From Lasioglossum baleicum (lineage: Eukaryota; Arthropoda; Insecta; Hymenoptera; Halictidae): a stretch of DNA of 64,000 nucleotides. A program made the position numbers and the translations under genes. Position 1 is the first letter of the stretch; every line of letters starts with the position of its first letter. Below are positions 1 through 12,000 of the stretch, one piece after another. The notes below the pieces were generated by a model, which worked only from the letters and a program-made list of their open reading frames with translations, was not told the DNA's origin and searched no databases. The DNA lies in contig NW_027469083.1 in the NCBI RefSeq assembly GCF_051020765.1, positions 62,001 through 126,000 of the forward strand, in the 5' to 3' direction.

Positions 1-1859
1 AGGGGACAGACGCGAGCCGGAACTCGCCTCTGTCCCCTCCTTGTCGCGTGCGGAAAAAAATACAATGCAGCGTGTACGAGTATTTGCACATGTATAAAAA
101 TCGGATGGCGCGGTAACAAAAATTCTAAATTATACAGCACAGGTTGCAGCAATGCATGCGCATAAGTTAAATTACCTGCATACCTCCGTTTCCTCAAACT
201 GTGTGTTCATAACTGGCATTGGGAGGATCGCAGTGCCACCACTGCGAGGAGGCCCAGGACTCTGCGCGGCATACGCTGGAAGAATGTCCAGCCTGGTCGG
301 CACCGCGTAGAGACCTAAGGGGAGTTATTGGGATGGACCTCCCGTTGCCGGTCGTGGTCGACCACATGATCGGCAGCGAGAGGTCAAGAGCAGCGATTGC
401 CTCCTTCTGTGAGATTGTGATAACGCAGAAGGAGGCAGCGGAGAGGGAGAGGGAAGCCGACCCGCTCTCCGCCAGAAGGCTAGCATCGGCGGGGCAACCC
501 CGACGACGCCGACGGCCCCCGTAAGGGGCCGCAGGCGTAATGGCGGCGGTGGTACTACTTAGTACTTCCTCCGCCGCCAAGGGGGGCTGGCCGTTAAGGC
601 GCCCCCGAGGTGGACAGGTCGCGGGGGGCGAGGTGGAGCAATAATCCCCTTACCCCCCTCTCTACAAAGATGCGACCTGCCGGTCGACCCCCCTCCTTTT
701 ATTGTATAATATTTCATTTTACTCTATATTATAAATTCTATCTTTATCTTTTATTCCCCTTTATTTTGCCCCCCTTCTTATGTTTGTTGTGTTTTGTCCA
801 TTGTATTTATTTACTTATTATTATTTATTTATTTAATGACTTTTATTTTATCTATACACCTTTTCATTTACTGATTTTATCTTTTATTTTATCATATTTT
901 TAAGTTTTCTGCGGGTTGACAGGGGGGCGGGACGGGGGGAGGGGACAGACGCGAGCCGGAACTCGCCTCTGGCCCCTCCTTGTCGCGTGCGGAAAAAAAT
1001 ACAATGCAGCGTGTACGAGTATTTGCACATGTATAAAAATCGGATGGCGCGGTAACAAAAATTCTAAATTATACAGCACAGGTTGCAGCAATGCATGCGC
1101 ATAAGTTAAATTACCTGCATACCTCCGTTTCCTCAAACTGTGTGTTCATAACTGGCATTGGGAGGATCGCAGTGCCACCACTGCGAGGAGGCCCAGGACT
1201 CTGCGCGGCATACGCTGGAAGAATGTCCAGCCTGGTCGGCACCGCGTAGAGACCTAAGGGGAGTTATTGGGATGGACCTCCCGTTGCCGGTCGTGGTCGA
1301 CCACATGATCGGCAGCGAGAGGTCAAGAGCAGCGATTGCCTCCTTCTGTGAGATTGTGATAACGCAGAAGGAGGCAGCGGAGAGGGAGAGGGAAGCCAAC
1401 CCGCTCTCCGCCAGAAGGCTAGCATCGGCGGGGCAACCCCGACGAGGCCGACGGCCCCCGTAAGGGGCCGCAGGCGTAATGGCGGCGGTGGTACTACTTA
1501 GTACTTCCTCCGCCGCCAAGGGGGGCTGGCCGTTAAGGCGCCCCCGAGGTGGACAGGTCGCGGGGGGCGTGGTGGAGCAATAATCCCCTTACCCCCTCTC
1601 TACAAAGATGCGACCTGCCGGTCGACCCCCCTCCTTTTATTGTATAATATTTCATTTTACTCTATATTATAAATTTTATCTTTATCTTTTATTCCCCTTT
1701 ATTTTGCCCCCCTTCTTAAGTTTGTTGTGTTTTGTCCATTGTATTTATTTACTTATTATTATTTATTTATTTAATGACTTTTATTTTATCTATACACCTT
1801 TTCATTTACTGATTTTATCTTTTATTTTATCATATTTTTAAGTTTTCTGCGGGTTGACA

Positions 1860-1882
1860 GGGGGGCGGGACGGGGGGAGGGG
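1860..1882 (+). other. Potential G-quadruplex in each monomer (representative)
   Basis: Four G-runs of 6, 3, 6 and 4 separated by C, AC and A fit the canonical G3+ N1-7 quadruplex rule. It recurs in nearly every monomer. Variants such as GGGGGTGGGAC, GGGTGGTGGGAC and ACGGAGGGAGGGG still leave four runs. The last run overlaps the 5' arm of the adjacent hairpin, so the two structures would compete. It is lost in two copies, near 53949 and 54876, where about 12 bp are missing. Confidence 0.7.
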
Positions 1883-1916
1883 ACAGACGCGAGCCGGAAC
1901 TCGCCTCTGTCCCCTC
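1877..1916 (+). other. Conserved 16-bp-stem hairpin upstream of TATA-like motif (representative)
   Basis: GAGGGGACAGA pairs with TCTGTCCCCTC (11 bp), then a single C:C mismatch, then GCGAG with CTCGC (5 bp) around a CCGGAA loop. Every monomer has it. A common variant, TCTGTCCCTTC, replaces a G-C pair with a G-U wobble, so an RNA would still fold. Copies near 970 and 4724 carry TCTGGCCCCTC, which adds one mismatch. It could be part of a retrotransposon 5' UTR or a processing or packaging structure; function is inference. Confidence 0.75.
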
Positions 1917-2095
1917 CTTGTCGCGTGCGGAAAAAAATACAATGCAGCGTGTACGAGTATTTGCACATGTATAAAAATCGGATGGCGCAGTAACAAAAAT
2001 TCTAAATTATACAGCACAGGTTGCAGCAATGCATGCGCATAAGTTAAATTACCTGCATACCTCCGTTTCCTCAAACTGTGTGTTCATAACTGGCA
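1917..2095 (+). other. Monomer spacer: A-tract, TATA-like motif, GCATGC palindrome
   Basis: Between the hairpin and the coding remnant there is no open frame of note. It holds an A6-A7 tract, a TATAAAAAT motif, an AT-rich run and a GCATGC-centred palindromic stretch around 2029-2040, ending at an in-frame TAA just before the R1 remnant. If the monomer is an internally deleted R1-like element, this would be the 5' UTR side of the deletion junction. That is inference. Confidence 0.5.
1970..1978 (+). promoter_or_regulatory. TATA-like motif TATAAAAAT (representative)
   Basis: TATAAAAAT follows TGCACATG and is present in nearly every monomer; some copies (for example near 11380, 16108, 24632 and 51241) read TATGAAAAT. 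Its position about 55 bp after the hairpin and about 120 bp before the coding remnant would suit a promoter for + strand transcripts. R1-clade elements usually rely on internal or host promoters, so this may be chance in AT-rich DNA. Confidence 0.3.
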
Positions 2096-2401
2096 TTGGG
2101 AGGATCGCAGTGCCACCACTGCGAGGAGGCCCAGGACTCTGCGCGGCATACGCTGGAAGAATGTCCAGCCTGGTCGGCACCGCGTAGAGACCTAAGGGGA
2201 GTTATTGGGATGGACCTCCCGTTGCCGGTCGTGGTCGACCACATGATCGGCAGCGAGAGGTCAAGAGCAGCGATTGCCTCCTTCTGTGAGATTGTGATAA
2301 CGCAGAAGGAGGCAGCGGAGAGGGAGAGGGAAGCCGACCCGCTCTCCGCCAGAAGGCTAGCATCGGCGGGGCAACCCCGACGAGGCCGACGGCCCCCGTA
2401 A
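2096..2401 (+). pseudogene. R1-clade ORF2 C-terminal remnant (representative intact copy)
   Basis: Stands for the 42 copies with an uninterrupted 101-codon frame. It opens at a TTG, two codons after an in-frame TAA, and has no upstream ATG, so it is a truncated 3' coding end rather than a complete gene. The translation has a C-x2-C-x8-H-x4-C zinc finger (residues 6, 9, 18, 23) followed by the CPAW motif, then DLPLPVVVDHMIGS, SFCEIVITQKEAAERERE and a basic Arg/Pro tail. This is the layout of the nucleic-acid-binding C-terminus of R1-clade non-LTR retrotransposon ORF2 proteins in insects, from general family knowledge. The endonuclease and reverse transcriptase domains are absent from every monomer. 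Copies differ by a few substitutions (APRRDL, ALRRDL or APLRDL; ADPL or ANPL). The first in-frame ATG is at codon 40, so a functional short peptide is unlikely but not excluded. Confidence 0.85.
2231..2242 (+). other. 12-bp perfect palindrome GTGGTCGACCAC inside coding remnant
   Basis: Perfect dyad within the codons for Val-Val-Asp-His. It recurs in every monomer, including the stop-bearing ones. It may be incidental to the coding sequence; I know of no assigned role. Confidence 0.45.
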
Positions 2402-2407
2402 GGGGCC
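2391..2407 (+). other. Small hairpin with the ORF stop codon in its loop
   Basis: GGCCCC and GGGGCC form a perfect 6-bp stem around CGTAA; the TAA ending the R1 remnant lies in the loop. It is unchanged in all copies I compared. It is probably the first structure of the retrotransposon 3' UTR. Confidence 0.55.
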
Positions 2408-2418
2408 GCAGGCGTAAT

Positions 2419-2455
2419 GGCGGCGGTGGTACTACTTAGTACTTCCACCGCCGCC
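2419..2455 (+). other. Strong 3' UTR hairpin, 16-bp stem (representative)
   Basis: GGCGGCGGTG pairs with CACCGCCGCC and GTACTA with TAGTAC around a CT loop; a TTC bulge sits on the 3' side. The stem lies just after the ORF stop, where the reverse transcriptase of R1/R2-type elements would recognise the 3' end of its RNA (family knowledge; the specific use here is inference). Copies at 542, 1481, 5235, 10886 and 15614 have CCTCCGCCGCC, costing one pair. A linked variant in several copies changes GTACTA to GCACTA. Confidence 0.75.
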
Positions 2456-2572
2456 AAGGGGGGCTGGCCGTTAAGGCGCCCCCGAGGTGGACAGGTCGCG
2501 GGGGGCGAGGTGGAGCAATAATCCCCTTCCCCCCCTCTCTACAAAGATGCGACCTGCCGGTCGACCCCCCTC

Positions 2573-2779
2573 CTTTTATTGTATAATATTTCATTTTACT
2601 CTATTTTATAAATTTTATCTTTATCTTTTATTCCCCTTTATTTTGCCCCCCTTCTTATGTTTGTTGTGTTTTGTCCATTGTATTTATTTACTTATTATTA
2701 TTTATTTATTTAATGACTTTTATTTTATCTATACACCTTTTCATTTACTGATTTTATCTTTTATTTTATCATATTTTTA
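2573..2779 (+). other. T-rich 3' tail of monomer
   Basis: About 200 bp of T-rich DNA dominated by TTTAT/TTATT steps, following the C-rich tracts. It separates two GC-rich parts of each monomer and carries most of the length variation, for example an extra TCTATTTTA step in the ~948-bp type and a 26-bp loss in the 922-bp type. Apparent hydrophobic reading frames here simply translate T-rich codons (Phe, Leu, Ile, Tyr). It may be the distal 3' UTR of the ancestral element. Confidence 0.75.
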
Positions 2780-5700
2780 AGTTTTCTGCGGGTTGACAGG
2801 GGGGCGGGACGGGGGGAGGGGACAGACGCGAGCCGGAATTCGCCTCTGTCCCCTCCTTGTCGCGTGCGGAAAAAATACAATGCAGCGTGTACGAGTATTT
2901 GCACATGTATAAAAATCGGATGGCGCAGTAACAAAAATTCTAAATTATACAGCACAAGTTGCAGCAATGCATGCGCATAAGTTAAATTACCTGCATACCT
3001 CCGTTTCCTCAAACTGTGTGTTCATAACTGGCATTGGGAGGATCGCAGTGCCACCACTGCGAGGAGGCCCAGGACTCTGCGCGGCATACGCTGGAAGAAT
3101 GTCCAGCCTGGTCGGCACCGCGTAGAGACCTAAGGGGAGTTATTGGGATGGACCTCCCGTTGCCGGTCGTGGTCGACCACATGATCGGCAGCGAGAGGTC
3201 AAGAGCAGCGATTGCCTCCTTCTGTGAGATTGTGATAACGCAGAAGGAGGCAGCGGAGAGGGAGAGGGAAGCCGACCCGCTCTCCGCCAGAAGGCTAGCA
3301 TCGGCGGGGCAACCCCGACGAGGCCGACGGCCCCCGTAAGGGGCCGCAGGCGTAATGGCGGCGGTGGTACTACTTAGTACTTCCACCGCCGCCAAGGGGG
3401 GCTGGCCGTTAAGGCGCCCCCGAGGTGGACAGGTCGCGGGGGGCGAGGTGGAGCAATAATCCCCTTCCCCCCCTCTCTACAAAGATGCGACCTGCCGGTC
3501 GACCCCCCTCCTTTTATTGTATAATATTTCATTTTACTCTATATTATAAATTCTATCTTTATCTTTTATTCCCCTTTATTTTGCCCCCCTTCTTATGTTT
3601 GTTGTGTTTTGTCCATTGTATTTATTTACTTATTATTATTTATTTATTTAATGACTTTTATTTTATCTATACACCTTTTCATTTACTGATTTTATCTTTT
3701 ATTTTATCATATTTTTAAGTTTTCTGCGGGTTGACAGGGGGGCGGGACGGGGGGAGGGGACAGACGCGAGCCGGAACTCGCCTCTGTCCCCTCCTTGTCG
3801 CGTGCGGAAAAAAATACAATGCAGCGTGTACGAGTATTTGCACATGTATAAAAATCGGATGGCGCGGTAACAAAAATTCTAAATTATACAGCACAGGTTG
3901 CAGCAATGCATGCGCATAAGTTAAATTACCTGCATACCTCCGTTTCCTCAAACTGTGTGTTCATAACTGGCATTGGGAGGATCGCAGTGCCACCACTGCG
4001 AGGAGGCCCAGGACTCTGCGCGGCATACGCTGGAAGAATGTCCAGCCTGGTCGGCACCGCGTAGAGACCTAAGGGGAGTTATTGGGATGGACCTCCCGTT
4101 GCCGGTCGTGGTCGACCACATGATCGGCAGCGAGAGGTCAAGAGCAGCGATTGCCTCCTTCTGTGAGATTGTGATAACGCAGAAGGAGGCAGCGGAGAGG
4201 GAGAGGGAAGCCGACCCGCTCTCCGCCAGAAGGCTAGCATCGGCGGGGCAACCCCGACGAGGCCGACGGCCCCCGTAAGGGGCCGCAGGCGTAATGGCGG
4301 CGGTGGTACTACTTAGTACTTCCACCGCCGCCAAGGGGGGCTGGCCGTTAAGGCGCCCCCGAGGTGGACAGGTCGCGGGGGGCGAGGTGGAGCAATAATC
4401 CCCTTCCCCCCCTCTCTACAAAGATGCGACCTGCCGGTCGACCCCCCTCCTTTTATTGTATAATATTTCATTTTACTCTATATTATAAATTCTATCTTTA
4501 TCTTTTATTCCCCTTTATTTTGCCCCCCTTCTTATGTTTGTTGTGTTTTGTCCATTGTATTTATTTACTTATTATTATTTATTTATTTAATGACTTTTAT
4601 TTTATCTATACACCTTTTCATTTACTGATTTTATCTTTTATTTTATCATATTTTTAAGTTTTCTGCGGGTTGACAGGGGGGCGGGACGGGGGGAGGGGAC
4701 AGACGCGAGCCGGAACTCGCCTCTGGCCCCTCCTTGTCGCGTGCGGAAAAAAATACAATGCAGCGTGTACGAGTATTTGCACATGTATAAAAATCGGATG
4801 GCGCGGTAACAAAAATTCTAAATTATACAGCACAGGTTGCAGCAATGCATGCGCATAAGTTAAATTACCTGCATACCTCCGTTTCCTCAAACTGTGTGTT
4901 CATAACTGGCATTGGGAGGATCGCAGTGCCACCACTGCGAGGAGGCCCAGGACTCTGCGCGGCATACGCTGGAAGAATGTCCAGCCTGGTCGGCACCGCG
5001 TAGAGACCTAAGGGGAGTTATTGGGATGGACCTCCCGTTGCCGGTCGTGGTCGACCACATGATCGGCAGCGAGAGGTCAAGAGCAGCGATTGCCTCCTTC
5101 TGTGAGATTGTGATAACGCAGAAGGAGGCAGCGGAGAGGGAGAGGGAAGCCAACCCGCTCTCCGCCAGAAGGCTAGCATCGGCGGGGCAACCCCGACGAG
5201 GCCGACGGCCCCCGTAAGGGGCCGCAGGCGTAATGGCGGCGGTGGTACTACTTAGTACTTCCTCCGCCGCCAAGGGGGGCTGGCCGTTAAGGCGCCCCCG
5301 AGGTGGACAGGTCGCGGGGGGCGTGGTGGAGCAATAATCCCCTTACCCCCCTCTCTACAAAGATGCGACCTGCCGGTCGACCCCCCTCCTTTTATTGTAT
5401 AATATTTCATTTTACTCTATATTATAAATTTTATCTTTATCTTTTATTCCCCTTTATTTTGCCCCCCTTCTTATGTTTGTTGTGTTTTGTTCATTGTATT
5501 TATTTACTTATTATTATTTATTTATTTAATGACTTTTATTTTATCTATACACCTTTTCATTTACTGATTTTATCTTTTATTTTATCATATTTTTAAGTTT
5601 TCTGCGGGTTGACAGGGGGGCGGGACGGGGGGAGGGGACAGACGCGAGCCGGAACTCGCCTCTGTCCCTTCCTTGTCGCGTGCGGAAAAAAATACAATGC

Positions 5701-8700
5701 AGCGTGTACGAGTATTTGCACATGTATAAAAATCGGATGGCGCAGTAACAAAAATTCTAAATTATACAGCACAAGTTGCAGCAATGCATGCGCATAAGTT
5801 AAATTACCTGCATACCTCCGTTTCCTCAAACTGTGTGTTCATAACTGGCATTGGGAGGATCGCAGTGCCACCACTGCGAGGAGGCCCAGGACTCTGCGCG
5901 GCATACGCTGGAAGAATGTCCAGCCTGGTCGGCACCGCGTAGAGACCTAAGGGGAGTTATTGGGATGGACCTCCCGTTGCCGGTCGTGGTCGACCACATG
6001 ATCGGCAGCGAGAGGTCAAGAGCAGCGATTGCCTCCTTCTGTGAGATTGTGATAACGCAGAAGGAGGCAGCGGAGAGGGAGAGGGAAGCCGACCCGCTCT
6101 CCGCCAGAAGGCTAGCATCGGCGGGGCAACCCCGACGATGCCGACGGCCCCCGTAAGGGGCCGCAGGCGTAATGGCGGCGGTGGTACTACTTAGTACTTC
6201 CACCGCCGCCAAGGGGGGCTGGCCGTTAAGGCGCCCCCGAGGTGGACAGGTCGCGGGGGGCGAGGTGGAGCAATAATCCCCTTCCCCCCCTCTCTACAAA
6301 GATGCGACCTGCCGGTCGACCCCCCTCCTTTTATTGTATAATATTTCATTTTACTCTATATTATAAATTCTATCTTTATCTTTTATTCCCCTTTATTTTG
6401 CCCCCCTTCTTAAGTTTGTTGTGTTTTGTCCATTGTATTTATTTACTTATTATTATTTATTTATTTAATGACTTTTATTTTATCTATACACCTTTTCATT
6501 TACTGATTTTATCTTTTATTTTATCATATTTTTAAGTTTTCTGCGGGTTGACAGGGGGGCGGGACGGGGGGAGGGGACAGACGCGAGCCGGAACTCGCCT
6601 CTGTCCCCTCCTTGTCGCGTGCGGAAAAAAATACAATGCAGCGTGTACGAGTATTTGCACATGTATAAAAATCGGATGGCGCGGTAACAAAAATTCTAAA
6701 TTATACAGCACAGGTTGCAGCAATGCATGCGCATAAGTTAAATTACCTGCATACCTCCGTTTCCTCAAACTGTGTGTTCATAACTGGCATTGGGAGGATC
6801 GCAGTGCCACCACTGCGAGGAGGCCCAGGACTCTGCGCGGCATACGCTGGAAGAATGTCCAGCCTGGTCGGCACCGCGTAGAGACCTAAGGGGAGTTATT
6901 GGGATGGACCTCCCGTTGCCGGTCGTGGTCGACCACATGATCGGCAGCGAGAGGTCAAGAGCAGCGATTGCCTCCTTCTATGAGATTGTGATAACGCAGA
7001 AGGAGGCAGCGGAGAGGGAGAGGGAAGCCGACCCGCTCTCCGCCAGAAGGCTAGCATCGGCGGGGCAACCCCGACGAGGCCGACGGCCCCCGTAAGGGGC
7101 CGCAGGCGTAATGGCGGCGGTGGTACTACTTAGTACTTCCACCGCCGCCAAGGAGGGCTGGCCGTTAAGGCGCCCCCGAGGTGGACAGGTCGCGGGGGGC
7201 GAGGTGGAGCAATAATCCCCTTCCCCCCCTCTCTACAAAGATGCGACCTGCCGGTCGACCCCCCTCCTTTTATTGTATAATATTTCATTTTACTCTATAT
7301 TATAAATTTTATCTTTATCTTTTATTCCCCTTTATTTTGCCCCCCTTCTTATGTTTGTTGTGTTTTGTCCATTGTATTTATTTACTTATTATTATTTATT
7401 TATTTAATGACTTTTATTTTATCTATACACCTTTTCATTTACTGATTTTATCTTTTATTTTATCATATTTTTAAGTTTTCTGCGGGTTGACAGGGGGGCG
7501 GGACGGGGGGAGGGGACAGACGCGAGCCGGAATTCGCCTCTGTCCCCTCCTTGTCGCGTGCGGAAAAAATACAATGCAGCGTGTACGAGTATTTGCACAT
7601 GTATAAAAATCGGATGGCCCAGTAACAAAAATTCTAAATTATACAGCACAAGTTGCAGCAATGCATGCGCATAAGTTAAATTACCTGCATACCTCCGTTT
7701 CCTCAAACTGTGTGTTCATAACTGGCATTGGGAGGATCGCAGTGCCACCACCGCGAGGAGGCCCAGGACTCTGCGCGGCATACGCTGGAAGAATGTCCAG
7801 CCTGGTCGGCACCGCGTAGAGACCTAAGGGGAGTTATTGGGATGGACCTCCCGTTGCCGGTCGTGGTCGACCACATGATCGGCAGCGAGAGGTCAAGAGC
7901 AGCGATTGCCTCCTTCTGTGAGATTGTGATAACGCAGAAGGAGGCAGCGGAGAGGGAGAGGGAAGCCGACCCGCTCTCCGCCAGAAGGCTAGCATCGGCG
8001 GGGCAACCCCGACGAGGCCGACGGCCCCCGTAAGGGGCCGCAGGCGTAATGGCGGCGGTGGTACTACTTAGTACTTCCACCGCCGCCAAGGGGGGCTGGC
8101 CGTTAAGGCGCCCCCGAGGTGGACAGGTCGCGGGGGGCGAGGTGGAGCAATAATCCCCTTCCCCCCCTCTCTACAAAGATGCGACCTGCCGGTCGACCCC
8201 CCTCCTTTTATTGTATAATATTTCATTTTACTCTATATTATAAATTTTATCTTTATCTTTTATTCCCCTTTATTTTGCCCCCCTTCTTATGTTTGTTGTG
8301 TTTTGTTCATTGTATTTATTTACTTATTATTATTTATTTATTTAATGACTTTTATTTTATCTATACACCTTTTCATTTACTGATTTTATCTTTTATTTTA
8401 TCATATTTTTAAGTTTTATGCGGGTTGACCAGGGTGGTGGGACGGGGGGAGGGGACAGACGCGAGCCGGAACTCGCCTCTGTCCCTTCCTTGTCGCGTGC
8501 GGAAAAAAATACAATGCAGCGTGTACGAGTATATGCACATGTATAAAAATCGGATGGCGCGGTAACAAAAATTCTAAATTATACAGCACAAGTTGCAGCA
8601 ATGCATGCGCATAAGTTAAATTACCTGCATACCTCCGTTTCCTCAAACTGTGTGTTCATAACTGGCATTGGGAGGATCGCAGTGCCACCACTGCGAGGAG

Positions 8701-9002
8701 GCCCAGGACTCTGCGCGGCATACGCTGGAAGAATGTCCAGCGTGGTCGGCACCGCGCAGAGACCTAAGGGGTGTTATTGGGATGGACCTCCCGTTGCCGG
8801 TCGTGGTCGACCACATGATCGGCAGCGAGAGGTCAAGAGCAGCGATTGCCTCCTTCTGTGAGATTGTGATAACGCAGAAGGAGGCAGCGGAGAGGGAGAG
8901 GGAAGCCGACCCGCTCTCCGCCAGAAGGCTAGCATCGGCGGGGCAACCCCGACGAGGCCGACGGCCCCCGTAAGGGGCCGCAGACGTAATGGCGGCGGTG
9001 GC

Positions 9003-12000
9003 ACTACTTAGTACTTCCACCGCCGCCAAGGGGGGCTGGCCGTTAAGGCGCCCCCGAGGTGGACAGGTCGCGGGGGGCGAGGTGGCGCAATAATCCCCTC
9101 CCCCCCCTCTCTACAAAGATGCGACCTGCCGGTCCACCCCCCTCCTTTCATTTTATAATATTTCATTTTACTCTATATTATAAATTTTATCTTTATCTTT
9201 TATTCCCCTTTATTTTGCCACCCTTCTTATGTTTGTTGTGTTTTGTCCATTGTATTTATTTACTTATTATTATTTATTTATTTATTGACTTTTATTTTAT
9301 CTATTTTATCTATACACCTTTTCATTTACTGATTTTATCTTTTATTTTATCATATTTTTAAGTTTTATGCGGGTTGACCAGGGTGGTGGGACGGGGGGAG
9401 GGGACAGACGCGAGCCGGAACTCGCCTCTGTCCCCTCCTTGTCGCGTGCGGAAAAAAGTACAATGCTGCGTGTACGAGTATTTGCACATGTATAAAAATC
9501 GGATGGCGCGGTAACAAAAATTCTAAATTATACAGCACAGGTTGCAGCAATGCATGCGCATAAGTTAAATTACCTGCATACCTCCGTTTCCTCAAACTGT
9601 GTGTTCATAACTGGCATTGGGAGGATCGCAGTGCCACCACTGCGAGGAGGCCCAGGACTCTGCGCGGCATACGCTGGAAGAATGTCCAGCCTGGTCGGCA
9701 CTGCGTAGAGACCTAAGGGGAGTTATTGGGATGGACCTCCCGTTGCCGGTCGTGGTCGACCACATGATCGGCAGCGAGAGGTCAAGAGCAGCGATTGCCT
9801 CCTTCTGTGAGATTGTGATAACGCAGAAGGAGGCAGCGGAGAGGGAGAGGGAAGCCGACCCGCTCTCCGCCAGAAGGCTAGCATCGGCGGGGCAACCCCG
9901 ACGAGGCCGACGGCCCCCGTAAGGGGCCGCAGGCGTAATGGCGGCGGTGGTACTACTTAGTACTTCCACCGCCGCCAAGGGGGGCTGGCCGTTAAGGCGC
10001 CCCCGAGGTGGACAGGTCGCGGGGGGCGAGGTGGAGCAATAATCCCCTTCCCCCCCTCTCTACAAAGATGCGACCTGCCGGTCGACCCCCCCCCTTTTAT
10101 TGTATAATATTTCATTTTACTCTATATTATAAATTTTATCTTTATCTTTTATTCCCCTTTATTTTGCCACCCTTCTTATTTTTGTTGTGTTTTGTCCATT
10201 GTATTTATTTACTTATTATTATTTATTTATTTATTGACTTTTATTTTATCTATTTTATCTATACACCTTTTCATTTACTGATTTTATCTTGTATTTTATC
10301 ATATTTTTAAGTTTTATGCGGGTTGACCAGGGGGTGGGACGGGGGGAGGGGACAGACGCGAGCCGGAACTCGCCTCTGTCCCTTCCTTGTCGCGTGCGGA
10401 AAAAAATACAATGCAGCGTGTACGAGTATATGCACATGTATAAAAATCGGATGGCGCGGTAACAAAAATTCTAAATTATTCAGCACAAGTTGCAGCAATG
10501 CATGCGCATAAGTTAAATTACCTGCATACCTCCGTTTCCTCAAACTGTGTGTTCATAACTGGCATTGGGAGGATCGCAGTGCCACCACTGCGAGGAGGCA
10601 CAGGACTCTGCGCGGCATACGCTGGAAGAATGTCCAGCGTGGTCGGCACCGCGCAGAGACCTAAGGGGTGTTATTGGGATGGACCTCCCGTTGCCGGTCG
10701 TGGTCGACCACATGATCGGCAGCGAGAGGTCAAGAGCAGCGATTGCCTCCTTCTGTGAGATTGTGATAACGCAGAAGGAGGCAGCGGAGAGGGAGAGGGA
10801 AGCCGACCCGCTCTCCGCCAGAAGGCTAGCATCGGCGGGGCAACCCCGACGAGGCCGACGGCCCCCGTAAGGGGCCGCAGGCGTAATGGCGGCGGTGGTA
10901 CTACTTAGTACTTCCTCCGCCGCCAAGGGGGGTTGGCCGTTAAGGCGCCCCCGAGGTGGACAGGTCGCGGGGGGCGAGGTGGAGCAATAATCCCCTTACC
11001 CCCCTCTCTACAAAGATGCGACCTGCCGGTCGACCCCCCTCCTTTTATTGTATAATATTTCATTTTACTCTATATTATAAATTTTATCTTTATCTTTTAT
11101 TCCCCTTTATTTTGCCCCCCTTCTTATGTTTGTTGTGTTTTGTCCATTGTATTTATTTACTTATTATTATTTATTTATTTAATGACTTTTATTTTATCTA
11201 TACACCTTTTCATTTACTGATTTTATCTTTTATTTTATCATATTTTTAAGTTTTCTGCGGGTTGACAGGGGGGCGGGACGGGGGGAGGGGACAGACGCGA
11301 GCCGGAACTCGCCTCTGTCCCTTCCTTGTCGCGTGCGGAAAAAAATACAATGCAGCGTGTACGAGTATTTGCACATGTATGAAAATCGGATGGCGCAGTA
11401 ACAAAAATTCTAAATTATACAGCACAAATTGCAGCAATGCATGCGCATAAGTTAAATTACCTGCATACCTCCGTTTCCTCAAACTGTGTGTTCATAACTG
11501 GCATTGGGAGGATCGCAGTGCCACCACTGCGAGGAGGCCCAGGACTCTGCGCGGCATACGCTGGAAGAATGTCCAGCGTGGTCGGCACCGCTTAGAGACC
11601 TAAGGGGCGTTATTGGGATGGACCTCCCGTTGCCGGTCGTGGTCGACCACATGATCGGCAGCGAGAGGTCAAGAGCAGCGATTGCCTCCTTCTGTGAGAT
11701 TGTGATAACGCAGAAGGAGGCAGCGGAGAGGGAGAGGGAAGCTGACCCGCTCTCCGCCAGAAGGCTAGCATCGGCGGGGCAACCCCGACGAGGTCGACGG
11801 CCCCCGTAAGGGGCCGCAGGCGTAATGGCGGCGGTGGTACTACTTAGTACTTCCACCGCCGCCAAGGGGGGCTGGCCGTTAAGGCGCCCCCGAGGTGGAC
11901 AGGTCGCGGGGGGCGAGGTGGAGCAATAATCCCCTTCCCCCCCTCTCTACAAAGATGCGACCTGCCGGTCGACCCCCCTCCTTTTATTGTATAATATTTC

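Noticed and set aside
194..580. Antisense 128-codon frame on the minus strand, repeated in most monomers
   Set aside because: It is the mirror of the R1-like coding remnant; its composition follows the + strand codons and the hairpin, and the C-x2-C-x8-H-x4-C pattern lies on the + strand.
610..903. Hydrophobic ~97-codon + strand frame in the T-rich tail (membrane-like)
   Set aside because: Translation of TTT/TAT/TTA-rich DNA gives Phe/Tyr/Leu/Ile by default; no motif, and length changes with slippage.
900..1136. Minus-strand 78-codon frame over the G-run, hairpin and TATA region
   Set aside because: No recognisable domain, and its C-terminal end varies (76, 78 or 83 codons) with G-run and A-tract length; a chance frame.
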